NCBI GenBank assembly: GCA_022559845.1 | Contig: JAHNEJ010001594.1 | Coordinates: forward strand, 1 to 64,000 | Source: Amorphophallus konjac | Taxonomy: Eukaryota; Streptophyta; Magnoliopsida; Alismatales; Araceae | Direction of reading: 5' to 3' | Length of the DNA stretch: 64,000 nt | In this document: positions 23,321 through 34,883 of the stretch, piece by piece | Layout: each line of letters begins with the position of its first letter | Numbering within the stretch: position 1 is the first letter of the stretch | Position numbers and translations under genes: made by a program | The notes under the pieces: generated by a model | Seen by the model: only the letters and a program-made list of their open reading frames with translations | Database searches by the model: none | Told to the model about the DNA's origin: nothing

Positions 23321-24120
23321 GACGGCGGAGGCGGTCACGGCGAGGACGTGGGCAACGTCCGTGGGTGGCTTCACGACAGTCGGGGGTGCTCGAGGGCGGA
23401 CGTCGGCGACGGTGCATGCACAGGGGGAGCTGTGGCGGGATGGACGACGACGGCGTCCGCGGTGGTGCAGGCGGTGGCGAGCTTCACTGCAGACGGGGTC
23501 GGCAACGACGGCAGCTTGTGGCGACGGGCGTGGATGACGGCTTCACGACGGGCATGACGGACGTGGCGGTGGTAAACCGGAGGTAGCGTCGGCGGCGTGT
23601 GGACGGCGAGACTCGCGGGGGTGACTACGGTGCAGACGGTCGTGGGCGTGGGGAGCTTCACAGCGAAAGTGAAAGAGGGAGAGCAGAGATGGGCCACGAC
23701 GGCGGCTGTGGAGTGGGGGGGTGATCATGGGAGTCGAGGGCGACGGGGTCAGAGAGAAAGTGAGAGGAAGAGCCGATGGTGGCAGTGCTTAGGGAGAGGA
23801 AGAGAAGGTGGTCGCGGCGATCGGTGTTGCAGGCATGGGAGTCTGCGTATGTGAGAGGTGAGTGGAGGTGAGGTGTTGACAGAGAGGGAGGCGGTTGTGT
23901 GTAGGTGGTGGTGAACGGTGCCGGTGGGAGATGGAGGAAGGTGGCCGAGAGAATGGAAGAGGGAGAGGGGGAGAGTGTGTGGGTCTCACGGTTGTTCCCC
24001 TGGAGGAAAGGAAGGAGGGTGATGGTGTTCACCAAGGAGGAAGGTGGAGACGTCTGTTGGGTTGCGCTCGGAGAAGAGATGGTGGGATCTGGGTCTTCTG
24101 CCGTGGGGAGTGGAGCGTGA
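23320..24120. other. GC-rich segment of the 5' LTR
   Basis: Rich in ACGGCG and GGTGG words, with several overlapping frames on both strands and no recognisable protein. Treated as LTR sequence. Confidence 0.5.
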
Positions 24121-24429
24121 GAATGGTGGCTGTCGTTAGTGGTGGGTGTGTGTGTATGTGCCGTGAGGGAGAGGAGTCTGTGCAGTGAAATGAGTGTGTG
24201 TTCCGTGGGGAGGGGAGTGTGAGCAGTGAAGTGCATGTGTGTGCCGTGGGGGTGAGGAGTGTGTGCAGTGAAGTGTGCATGTGTGTGTGTCGTGGGGAGG
24301 GGAGTGTGAGCAGTGAAGTGGGGTGTGGGTGTGTGCAGCGAGAGTGAGGGTGAGAACAGTGAGAAGGGGGTTACGTGAGAGAGAGAGAGAGGGAAGAAAA
24401 TAGAGAGACAGAAAGATACGTGAGGATGT

Positions 24430-25465
24430 AACATAGTCAATGTATAGACACAATGTATAGACTTTGAGAGGTAGTCAATAGAGAAAGAGACGTGAGGATG
24501 ATTAGGAGGAAACCAATGTATAGACTTTGAGAGAATGTACGGACTTTGTGAAGCCAATGTGTAGACTTTGAACTTTGTAACGTAGGTGAAGATAAGAACG
24601 TATAGACTTTGAGGAAGCCAATGCATAGACTTTGAGAGGATGTACAGACTTTGTGAAGCAGACTTTGAGAAATGTACAGACTTTGTAACGTAGGTAAAGA
24701 TAGGAATGTATAGACTTTGAGGAAGCCAATGTATAGACTTTGAGAGGATGTACAGACTTGGTGAAGCCAATGTATAGACTTTGAGAAAGCCAATGTATAG
24801 ACTTTGAGGATGTACAGACTTTGTGAAGCCAATGTATAGACTTTGAGGAAGTACAGACTTTGTGAAGCCAATGTATAGACTTTGAGGAAGCCAATGTATA
24901 GACTTTGTGAAACCAATGTATAGACTTTGAGGAAGCCAATGTATAGACTTTGAGGATGTACAGACTTTGTGAAGTCTATAGACTTTGAGGACGTACAGAC
25001 TTTGTGAAGCCAATGTATAGACTTTGAGGATGCCAATGTGTAGACTTTGAGTGAATGTGGAGATGAATGTATAGACTTAGAGTGAATGTATAGACTTTTG
25101 GAGATGAATGTATAGACTTGGAGTGAATGTATAGACTTGGAGGAATGTATAGACTTGATAAAAGAGTATAGACTTGCTGAAGAATGTATAGACTTGGCTA
25201 AGCTAAACGTACAGACTTGCTAAGCTAAACGTACAGACTTGCTGTAACGTACAGACTTGCTAAGCTGAACGTACAGACTTGCTGCAACGTATAGACTTTG
25301 AACGTACAGACTTGTTGCAACGTACAGACTTGCTACAATGTACAGACTTGGACGTGCAGACTTGCTGCAACGTACAGACTTGGACGTGCAGACTTGCTGC
25401 AACGTACAGACTTTGAACGTACAGACTTGCTGCAACGTACAGACTTGGACGTACAGACTCGCCAA
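24430..25465. repeat. Tandem arrays in the 5' LTR (about 23-bp and 17-bp units)
   Basis: Same two units and order as at 780-1855, with different copy numbers, which shows expansion or contraction since insertion. Confidence 0.9.
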
Positions 25466-25581
25466 GTCATCAAAGCAAAAATGATTAATCACCCACATGA
25501 ATCAAATGCGCAAGTCACTTTAGGGCATCACGATGTAATATGAGGTCTACTCAGGAAAAATGTGAAAACGACGTGTCTACA

Positions 25582-26613
25582 CCCACGGGAGCAGCCGGTT
25601 CATCAGCAGCCGAGTCATCACCAAGCTCGATCACCTCTGCGGCCTCCTTCAGAGCTTCCCGCCTGGTGTCTGCACGAAGAAGAAGACATATTCAGGAAAG
25701 AAAGATGACCCCCACATCCGAAGGAGAATCTAGTTTGTGGCACCTGAGCTCGACGGATGCATCCGCGTAAGAAGACACCGCTCGATATTCTCTGGAGTAA
25801 CCAGCTCTTCGGTGGATTGGCGGTGCTTCAGCAAGATGGCTGCGTATTTCTCCACATGTGGAGGGAACTCATCCTGCCTGGGAGGGATATTCGGATGGAA
25901 ATTGGGGATTACTGGACACCTCCAGGTTTCCTCCACTGAACAAATCCCCACCCAGAAGAATTGAGTCTTCCACCCCTTATGGGAAGAATCCTTCGCCGCC
26001 AAGGAGATGCAACTCCTATTCCGCCTCGCCTGGATGAAGTAGAAGCCCTTCCCATCCGAAGGATGTGCTTTCAACTCAAAAAATAGTGAAAAAGGTCCAT
26101 GGAAGGAGGAACCCCACACTGGCGGCAGAGAATACGGAAGGTGGAAAGAAGGAGATAAGAGTTGGCTACTAACTGAATGTGCGCCAACAGGAAAAAATTG
26201 AGAAGCTGAAGAACAAAAGGTTTGAAAGGAAGGCGGAATCCAACCTTCCACGACAGAAGAAACATACAGATGTGGCATGTACGAGAGTCCAGGCTCGTCT
26301 CGTATGGAGAAGCTGCGGCAAAATTGAACTTGTGGGGCAGGCGATACTGGTGCTCCAGCCTCCTCACATCCGCCTCCCCCAGTTCACTATAGTTTGGAAC
26401 CGGCGCCCTCGCCACTGGCTCGTCCTCCCACTCCTCAGCCTCCGAGCGCTGGTCCGCCATGGAATCCGGAGAAGACTGTGAGGAAAGGCGATCTCGAGAC
26501 TCTGAAGATTTCGGGGGAGGAGGAAGCCGCCAGACTGCCTCCGCGGTTATCTCCGCCAACTCCTCGAACGCCGCTGCAAGCCTCTGCTCTTCTGTCACGT
26601 CCTCACGGCGCAT
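25582..26613 (-). pseudogene. Antisense ORF of element C (PF04195-like)
   Basis: Begins at 26613 (MRREDVTEEQ). After an acidic region, residues about 75-180 match the plant putative gypsy-type transposon family: RRLEHQYRLP, a position equivalent to GLRLPFKPFV, HIQLVANSYLLL and LCRQCGVPPSMDLFHYF. The frame then breaks at a six-base A run on the plus strand (26078-26083) where one base appears to be missing; the continuation (FFELKAHPS, GFYFIQARR, WKTQFFW) is open in another frame to 25730 and beyond, until element A cuts it at 25581. The family's function is unknown; members sit in gypsy elements and often have a coiled-coil C-terminus. Confidence 0.6.
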
Positions 26614-26903
26614 CGAAGAGCCCCAAAAGCAAAGAACGGAGGAGAGCTAAAACCCTAAAGACGGAGGGAGTCTGGAATGACAACAAGCGCCCAATGGCTA
26701 TATCCCCACGTGGGAGGCGGCGCGTCGTTCCGACCTCCGAGAAAAGGGGGGGCCTTCAGTTCAAATCCGTCAGGATCATCATTAACACGGGCCCAGGTGA
26801 CCACGGCACGTGACTTACTAACACCGCCAGATCTCCACACACCTGAGCCACGCTGGTCCAAAACCCCAAACAGCTACTCTTCCGAGTTTACTAAAGCTCG
26901 GGA

Positions 26904-26935
26904 GTAGGAGGGGGACAAGTGGAGAGGGAGATTTC
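26904..26935 (+). promoter_or_regulatory. Purine-rich tract before element C's LTR
   Basis: An unbroken A/G-rich stretch (GGAGTAGGAGGGGGACAAG and on) directly before TGTAGCCC, as expected for a polypurine tract abutting a 3' LTR. Confidence 0.45.
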
Positions 26936-27711
26936 TGTAGCCCATCTAAGAGCAGCCGAACTAGGTTCATCAGGACCGAACGAGGCTCAGCTCATCCAAG
27001 TGACAGCCCCACAGGGCCCATTTAGGCTAAAAAGCCCAATAAAGATTACTCGGGATCCCACCCTTCCTCGGCGGCCCTTAGGCTCGGAAGGCCCGAGCGT
27101 CAGAACGGAGGAAGGCCCATGCCCGAGTTATCCCTTCATCGGGATAGAGGCAAGCGCCCTGCGCCCACTCTGACCTGACTTCGTCCGAGCTATGCCTATC
27201 ACCCGGACAGGGCTGTCATATTTTATGCTCGGACCGACTGACGAGTGCTTATCCACGCAGCCGTTGAAGTGCCCTTTATGAGCAGGAGTTTATGAGGATA
27301 AAGGATCTATGATCCCTCAAGGCCATGAAGATCCCACGATGAGGACGTAACGATCCCATGATGAGGATGTAACTCCCGCCTGAAACTCCTCAGCTTACAG
27401 GACTCATAAGGTGAGCACATTATATAAACCAGTGATTCCCTCCAGTGAAAGGTAAGGGTAATATACACCTAAAACTCCCTGAGCAGGAACGACTTCACCA
27501 CCTTGGTGTTGGGGGATCTCGTGCACCTCTTTCTACCTCCCTCCATATCTTCCACCTTTACTCTACTGACTTAAACATCGGAGGGTTTTCCCCAGAGAAT
27601 CATCCCTGGACCTCCTGATTCGTTTCCCTTTCTCTGCAGTTCACTATTCGGTGATCATCCTCCCAGCTCAGGATAAGCGCGAGATCACGCCCCTTCACTA
27701 CCTATCTTACA
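26936..27711 (+). repeat. Element C 3' LTR (approximate)
   Basis: Starts TGTAGCCC. Contains TATATAAACC at about 27421 with the usual downstream spacing, then CTGACTTAAACATCGGAGGG, a phrase common in LTRs of plant gypsy elements. The end is placed at TTACA (27711) but CTTCA at 27697 is also possible. Confidence 0.5.
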
Positions 27712-27878
27712 TATGAGTTATGAAACATCCTTGCCTCCTCAATAGTCTCAAATTTTATGACTTCTAAAGGTTGTATTTTCTCAATAGCATTATCAACCGA
27801 GTCATATCTTCTTATAGGTAAGTACTCGTGCATATCATCCTCTATTCCATTAATAGCATTGACATCTTGGAGATCCAT
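27702..27878 (-). pseudogene. FAR1-related N-terminal fragment
   Basis: A 58-codon minus frame starting at 27878 (MDLQDVNA) whose C-terminal part, KFETIEEARMFHNSYVR, resembles the start of the FAR1 DNA-binding domain of FAR1/FHY3 proteins and related Mutator-like transposases. The frame ends at element C's LTR boundary, consistent with disruption by that insertion. The rest of the gene would lie left of element C, outside this window. Assignment rests on one short motif. Confidence 0.4.
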
Positions 27879-28827
27879 TTTTGCGACGGTGTATACACTA
27901 AAAACTCCTTTAGACAGGTTACTTTCATCTACACAATTTATTAAAAAAAATCAAAGGAGAAACTATTAATATTTATACAATACACTATACATAATTAATT
28001 TGTTTACGTAAAAAGTATTGTTAAATGAGAATTTATAAAAAAATTATTCTTGTAAATATATTATATTAGTAGACGTATCACCGTGTAAATCTAAATTGTG
28101 TAAAAATATTATATTTATTCGTAGACATATCACTTATTTTTATCAAAAAATTATAAAAAAATTATATTTAAATGTTATTTATATATTACTAATGATATAT
28201 CTGTTAATGTATTTCTAAGAATATTTTTTTACAGAATTCAAAGAAGGAAAAATATTAAAGGAAAGTAGCTTTTGGCAAGAGAGGAGCCCATTAAATGAGA
28301 GCATTTTCATGGCGAGGGAGTGCCCCCATCCAAACTGTGACACGCGACAGATAAGGAAGTAAAAAAGAGAAGACCGTATTTCATAAAAAATCATGACAAG
28401 AAAGAAGAAAGTGAATGTCTTACTAAAACTTGGTAAAACCATTAAATGAAAGCAAAAGAGGTAAGAGAGGAGAACATTAAATGAGAGTATTTTTATGATG
28501 AAAAAACACTTACTATCAAAATAATGTCAAGAAATAAATAAAAATTAAAGAGAATGTCATGCACCATCTAAAACTTGATCATAAAAAAAATTGAGAAAAA
28601 ATAAAAACGTGATCAACTTCATGGCCGATGACGATAGCTGTAATAACGAGAGATGTTCTCTTTAATCCCTGCGATTCCACCGAAGTATGACCAAATACAT
28701 GGCCGTGTCTTAACTTATGCAGTAGAGCATGCATTTCTCTCAAATATGTGTGAAGGGTAAAGTTGTAAATTTCTCCTCATACTCATTACTCGTTAGCTCT
28801 CGTGGTGTTCCTCAGGGAATGCAACTG
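27879..28827. other. AT-rich intergenic sequence
   Basis: No gene supported. It has loose internal similarity: two segments near 28285 and 28470 both contain ATTAAATGAGAG followed by a TTTTCATGG- or TTTTTATGA-like word. Confidence 0.4.
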
Positions 28828-29163
28828 GCCACGATCATGGTTTGCCAGATCAGGCCGGGTCACCTTGACCCGCACGACCCGCCCCGTCCCAGGCGCCCAG
28901 CGGGTCGGGCGGGACGTGGGTCGTGGCCGGGTCGGAGTGGCCCGCACCGACCCGTCCGTCCCGTCACGTACCAGACCGGTCCGTGGACGGGACGGGCTGG
29001 TACGTGCGGGACGGCCCTCTCGTGCCGGTCCGTCCATTTAATGGACCGGTGGGGGGCGTCTTGGCGGTGGAGGTCCCGGACGGTGGTGAGCGGCGAACAG
29101 TTGTGGACGGCGGCGAAAGGCGAACACCGGCGAGCGGCGGACGGCGGTGGACGGCTGTCGGAG

Positions 29164-30674
29164 GTAAGTCGTCTTCCTTTGAATTTTTTTTTTAATTACA
29201 GAGCGGCCGGAGGGGGGCGGGCGGCGGAGGGGCTGCACGTGGGAGGGCTGGAGGAGGAGGTGGTGGATGGGGGGGCACCGTCCCCCACCGGCCCCGTCGT
29301 GCTCCCACCAGTCAGATCTGGTGGGGGTGGGGAAGGGGGACGGTGGCCCTGGGGCGGCCAGGAGCGGCAGTGGGGGTGGGGCAGGGCCGGCCAGGGCCGG
29401 CGGCAGGGGGACGGTGGGCGGTGGGGCTGGGGCGGCAGTGGGGGTGGGGGACGGTGGGGCTGGGGGTGGGGGACGGTGGCAATGGGCGGTGGGGCTGGGG
29501 CAGCCAGGAGCGGCAGTGGGGGTGGGGGAGGGGGACGATGGTGGTGCGGGTGGGGAAGGGGGACGGTGGGGCTGGGGCGGCCAGGAGCGGCAGTGGGGGT
29601 GGGGGAGGGGGACGGTGGGGGTAGGGAAGGGGGACGGTGGCGCTGGGGCGGCCCGGAGCGGCAGTGGGGTGGGGCAGGGCCGGCTAGGGCCGGCGGCGGG
29701 GGGGCGGTGGGCGGTGGGGCTGGGGCGGCCAGGAGCGACAGTGGGGGTGGGGGTGGGGGGGAGAGAGAGAAAAAAAAATTAGTTTAATAATTAAATTAAA
29801 TCAATTGATATTTTTTTAGTTTAAAAATTATAATAATAAAATTAGTTAGATTATTTAAATTTATTATTGTTGTATTGTTTATTTCATGTTCTCGTAATAA
29901 TATAATTTTTGTTTAATTCATGTTGTATCTCTAAATTTTTTTATGTTTTGTATAATTCATGTCGTAGAAATAATATAAATATTGTTTAATTCATGTTGTA
30001 GAAATAAATTTATTTTTGAGAGATTTTTTAATTCATGTTTAATTATTAGATTTAATTGAGATGTATTAAATTTAAAATTTAGTCTTACATGTTGCAGAAT
30101 TAATGATATTATTTTTTACATTATTAGTTGTAGACGTAAAATAATGTAATACTTTATTTTTAAGAATAAAAGAGATATTTTAAATTTAAATATATCTGTA
30201 GTGTTAGATATTTTACAAAAAACTAAATTTAATTTGTATGTATATTAAAAATTAATTAGGGATGTGTTGAATTTAAATATAAATTTATTTTACAACTAAT
30301 TTTAAAGTTAATTTAGATGTATAATGTAATTTAAATAGAGATGTTTATAATTTAAATATTTAATTAGTGATAAATATTATAGTGATCAAATATTTTACAA
30401 AAAATGTATTAAATAATAAATTAGTCTTATATGCATGTTGTAGAAATAATTGATCTTATTCTGGACTAAATTATATTTGTAACATAAAATGTAGATTTAA
30501 TTGAGATGTATTAAATATTGAATTAAGTCTTGTATGTCGTAGAAATAATGATATTATTTTCATTATTAGTTGTAGACGAAAAAAATAATTTAGAATGAAA
30601 TTAAGATATTTTTAATTTATATTTTCTATTTCTAAAATTTAGTGGGGTTTATAATTTATATTTCTTAAATTTAG
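29164..30674 (+). other. Probable 5' leader intron of the hAT transposase, with a G-rich minisatellite
   Basis: GAG|GTAAGT at 29161-29169 and TTTAG|GAG at 30671-30675 fit a leader intron ending 20 bases before the ATG at 30695. The first part (29210-29765) is a minisatellite of GGGGCTGGGGCGGCCAGGAG and GGCAGTGGGGGTGGGG words; the rest (29790-30670) is very AT-rich. G-rich open frames in this part are not genes. Confidence 0.45.
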
Positions 30675-30694
30675 GAGATACAGTTCAGTATTCT

Positions 30695-33600
30695 ATGGCT
30701 CCTAAAGAACGACCAAATGACATTGGATGGTCACACGGAGTTCTGTTGGATGGAAACCGTAGGTGTTGGCGATACAACTATTGTAAAATAGAACACTGGG
30801 GAGGAGGTGTCTCTCGGTTGAAGAAGCACTTGGCAGGAGGAGCCGGTGTGGGGTTCTCTGAGGTTGCTGGGTGTACCTATGTGCCTAGAGATGTAAAATT
30901 TGGAATGACCAGACACCTGCGGGAGAAGAGAGCTGAGTGACAACAAAAGGAAAAAAAGAAGAAAAGAGATCAAGCGGCAGTGAGCGGAAGACCAAGCGGC
31001 AGCGACGAGGAGGAATGTGCATGGACACCCAGTGACGAAGACCAACAAGCACATACTGAGTAGGCTAATGTGTATGTCAGGGTGAATGATCCATACGAAG
31101 TCGAGTTTCGTGAGGCAGTACGTCAGAGCAGGGAAGAGGCGAGGCAACCCGAGGAGACGAGAGTCCGAAGTTGCGAGGCAGCAAGGACCGGAGCATCAGG
31201 GAGTGGTGGTTCATCCACGACTTGACAACCACGGGGCATAAGGAGTTTCTTGACTGGTGACTCGGGTTCACAAAGAAAAAGGACATAATCGATCAACATT
31301 GAAGATGTGGAGCCCGGTGCACTATCCCGAGAGCATGGCAAGCAAACGAGGATGGACGATGCATATGGTCAGAAGGGGCCTAAATGAAAACTTGGTCATG
31401 CCGTTGCAAAACGGTGGCACCACGCGGGTCTGCCTTTCAATGCAGCCAATAGCCCTTACTACAAGCCAATGTTTCAGGAAGCACAGGTCCTTGGGTTACA
31501 CGTGCAGCCACCTACAGCAAGAGAGTTGGTCGGCGTTTATCTTGATGAACAAGTTGCTGAGATCAAGAGTTACATTGACTTATTCAAACAGAAATAGACA
31601 AAGTACGGAGTCACACTGATGTGTGATGGATGGTCAGGTACTATAAAATCTAGCGTGATCAACTTCCTTATTTATTGTGATAGACATGTTTTCTTTCACA
31701 AATCAGTGGATGCGTCTGGTCAAATTCACAGTTACCAATATATTTTGTCATTGATGGAACAAGTGGTGACTGAGATCGGGGAGGAGTATATTGTACAAGT
31801 GGTGACTGACAATGGGTCGAGCTATAAGAAGGCTGGGGAGGAGCTAATGAGGAGCAGACGGCACATTTTCTGGACCCCCTGTGCAGCACACTGTGTAGAT
31901 CTGATGCTGAAGGAGATTAGGCAGCTTCGTGTGGTCAAATCTGTGGTCGAGGTGGCACAAAAAATCACGAAATATATCTACAACCACACACTTGTACTGG
32001 CTTGGATGAGGGAGCATTGTGACGGCGAATTGTTGAGGCCTGGCATCGCACGATTTGCCACCAACTACATCGCATTGTAGAGCCTTCTGAAGCATAATGA
32101 TGGGTTGAAGTAAATGTTTAGAGGTGAGACCTGGCTGAGTTCCTCTTTTGCTCTTTTGCTGCTTCACGTGAAGGAGGGGAGGTCGAGGGGATTGTCAACA
32201 CATCGAACTTTTTAGAGATAGTGAAGGTATTAATGTCATTGATAGAGCCACTGTATAAGGTACTGCGATGTGTGGATGTGGATAGAGTACCAACCATGGG
32301 GTTGGTATACAGTAAAATTGAAGCTGCCAAGCGGAAGATCCTTGCAACGTCCAAAAAATATGGACCCACCATCTTAGAGATTATGGAGGACAGATGGGAC
32401 AGACAAATGAGCCGCGATCTTCACATGGCAGGTAAACAATTACATTATCGTCTAATAAATGAGCTGTGATCTTTAGCTGGTACTAATATGTAATTCATTG
32501 TTTTGCGATTGCAGCGTACTATCTACATCCGGCTTTCCAATATGCTCGGGGCCTTGCCTATGACGATACTTTGATAGAATCGGTCAACATTATGGTAGAC
32601 CGATTGTCTGTCACCCCAACAGATGCTGTTGATGCGTTGAATGAGATATACTTGGATATTTTACCACTGAGATTATGAAATGAAACAAGTACTTAATATT
32701 TTTCGATAATGCTGATGAAAACATTTAGAGAGGCAATTGGTTCATTTGCGACACCTAATGTCGTGGCTAGTCGTGGCAGACTCGATCCAGGTAATGTGTC
32801 TTCATGTACATTCTATAGCTAAACATGTAATTTTTACATCTAACTATTATATTGTACGTGATCTGCCTTAATCACAGCTGAGTGGTGGCTAAATTACGGC
32901 ACAAGTGCACATGTATTAAGGAAGATCGCAATGAGAGTTCTATCGCAAACATCCTCATCGAGTGGGTGTGAGCGAAATTCGTCGACATTCTCCTTCTTAC
33001 ATACTAAGCTGAGGAATAGGCTAACACACCGCATGCTAAGACAAAATGGTGTATGTTCATTACAACATGAGGCTAAAGGTCCGACATGTGCAAATGGATA
33101 CAAGGAGAGGAGAGGGAGATTACGACCCAACGGATGTTGTGTACTTGCGAGACGATGATGACCCTATGGTAGCATGGGTTGCAAGAGCCACAATCGAGCG
33201 TGGTGAGGCAGAATTGGACGAGGAGGTTGAAGAACCTGACGAGACACTACGGCCTAATACTTTTCTCGCATCAGCTGTACAAGAGGCAGTGGGGGAGGGA
33301 GATGACATCCATGTGCAGTTGGGTGGTGATGAGTCAGCAACGGAACGTGATGATGAAATTAATTTAGATGAAGACCTCATCATTGGGGGTGGAGACACAT
33401 CGTACGCGTACGATGATACAGCATGGGAGCGATTGATGCAACCTCCATCAATTGAGTGTCAATAGCCACATCAGGTGAATTAATACATGAAAATCGAATC
33501 GTAAATTTCATTAGATAGCGTAGTCATATATTGATATATGATGATGTAAGAAATATATTGCAGGTCGCTCCGATAAATGACAACATTGCGGGAGAACAGT

Positions 33601-34757
33601 GGTCCCGAGTTGCTGCACCGCGACATTCAATATCTGTCAAATTAAGAAGGTTATCCACTTCAAGAGAGGCTAGGGAGAGTTCCTCATTTAGAGATGTGAA
33701 ATTATATTGTCATTTCTACATTTATATGTTGTATTTCATTGGTAATTGAATATATTATTATTTCAATTGTGTAGTCTTCGGTAGTATCGAAACAACCATC
33801 TCAGTCTGCTGCGCCACGACGCTCAACATCTAAGGCACCCAGTCAGTCGTCTCAGGTATACGTACATACTTACACAATAGAAAGTAAGTTAAAAAATTAT
33901 CTAACCAGGCTTCTGCTTCTCAGGCATCTAGAGGGACACAACATGCAGCAGGTAAGTCGCCCCCTGCTCCACAGAAGAAAAAATCATCATGGACCACATT
34001 ATTCACCAGCAAGAAGGACAAGGGACCACCATTAAATCCGATAGATATTACAGACATGGAGACATTAGATCCCAATGCATATGACGACACTCCCGAGCCC
34101 TCTGTTGAGCCCCGCATCAGTGGGAGTCATGACTCCGATGATGATAGTACACCGACATGGTCTTCATCCCATGGAGGTGGCGGTTCTCAAGGTGGTCAAC
34201 GAAGCCGTCGTGAGGATACTAGTGCTGGTGGCGGAGAGTACAACAGTGGTCATAGTAGAAGTCGTGGGGGCCGTCAACATGCCGCATAGACATAGGAGCA
34301 GCACTTCACACATGCCACGCAAGATGAGGACCACGGTGCTCCACCAGCAGGGACGAGGCGGGCAGCTGATCATTGGGATCCCTACTATGGAAGTTCGGTT
34401 GCAGACAGTACCAGCTATCAAGGCATGTTGTATGATTTTGAGAGGATGAGCACACATGACTCCCAGGAATCTGGAAGCTCGTATGGACGGTCATGGCCGC
34501 AGCAGCCGATGTATCATGGCGACTCAGATAACAGTAGTTCATTTTTACGATCGTATCCATATCCTTATGCCGCAGCTGCGTCAATAGAGGTCGTGTACGC
34601 ACAAGGTTCGCAGCAGTATGAATACTATGTACGCATGTACTGGGAGAACTATTCAGGTTCAATGCGCTATGAAGACTATCTGTCTTATCTGCGGACCACA
34701 TTTAATGTCAAATTGTTTGGATATGGACACTGGCCCAATTTGGGTCCATACTCTTAA
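30695..34757 (+). pseudogene. hAT transposase (BED finger, DUF659, dimerisation domain), decayed
   Basis: Starts MAPKERPND at 30695. A BED-type zinc finger follows (DIGWSHGVLLDGN, then RLKKHLAGG); the first metal-binding Cys is Tyr (TAC), leaving only the second Cys of the usual pair. The DUF659 region spans about 31599-32090 (LMCDGWSG, VVTDNGSSYKKAG, FWTPCAAHCVDLML) and holds catalytic acids of the RNase-H-like fold. The C-terminal hAT dimerisation region is 32877-33060 (EWWLNYGTSA, RVLSQTSSSSGCERN, RNRLTH), followed by an acidic and then Ser/Gly-rich tail ending GHWPNLGPYS at 34757. Stops occur near 30938, 31063, 31224, 31596 and 32078, and there is a frameshift near 33043, so no transposase can be made. 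Confidence 0.8.
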
Positions 34758-34883
34758 TTAGTATGTATCATTTGGTTATATTTATAACTAACTAATAATT
34801 AATTGTAAATTTCTTCATATCTAGAGTTCTGTACTTATAATTGAAATCACTAATGTAAACTTTTACATCATTTGCAGGTCATC

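Larger units (their letters stand above)
448..25581 (-). mobile_element. Element A: giant nested Tat-lineage Ty3/gypsy retrotransposon
   Basis: Reading leftward from 25581 the order is 5' LTR, primer-binding-like site, gag, protease, G-patch segment, reverse transcriptase with RNase H, a second RNase H, integrase, an ~8-kb non-pol region carrying two plus-strand genes, a purine tract, and the 3' LTR. Integrase last and a second RNase H between RNase H and integrase are hallmarks of the Tat group of plant Ty3/gypsy elements. The visible part is 25.1 kb, and the 3' LTR is truncated at 448 by another insertion, so the intact element would have been close to 30 kb if the 5' LTR limits are right. 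The protein genes carry stops and frameshifts, so this copy is not autonomous. It interrupts the antisense ORF of element C at 25582. Confidence 0.85.
19523..25581 (-). repeat. Element A 5' LTR (apparent length 6.06 kb)
   Basis: In the minus sense it starts TGTAGACACG at 25581 and ends CCACA at 19523, next to the primer-binding-like site. About 1.49 kb at the 24090-25581 end is shared with the 3' LTR. The match stops at 24090 only because the other copy is cut at 448; there is no terminal CA or primer site at 24090. The LTR is dominated by tandem and low-complexity arrays. LTRs of this size are known only in a few plant groups such as Ogre. The inner boundary is an inference. Confidence 0.55.
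25582..27711 (+). mobile_element. Element C: 3' end of a plus-strand gypsy element
   Basis: An antisense ORF, a purine-rich tract and an LTR-like block in the order expected downstream of integrase in Tat-type elements. Its left part lies beyond the window because element A is inserted at 25582. The ORF belongs to the family Pfam calls putative gypsy-type transposon (PF04195-like). The right limit is about 27.70 kb, where FAR1-like sequence resumes. Confidence 0.55.

Noticed and set aside
28729..29787. A 352-codon Gly-rich frame
   Set aside because: It covers the transposon end and a G-rich minisatellite; sequence is low complexity with no domain.
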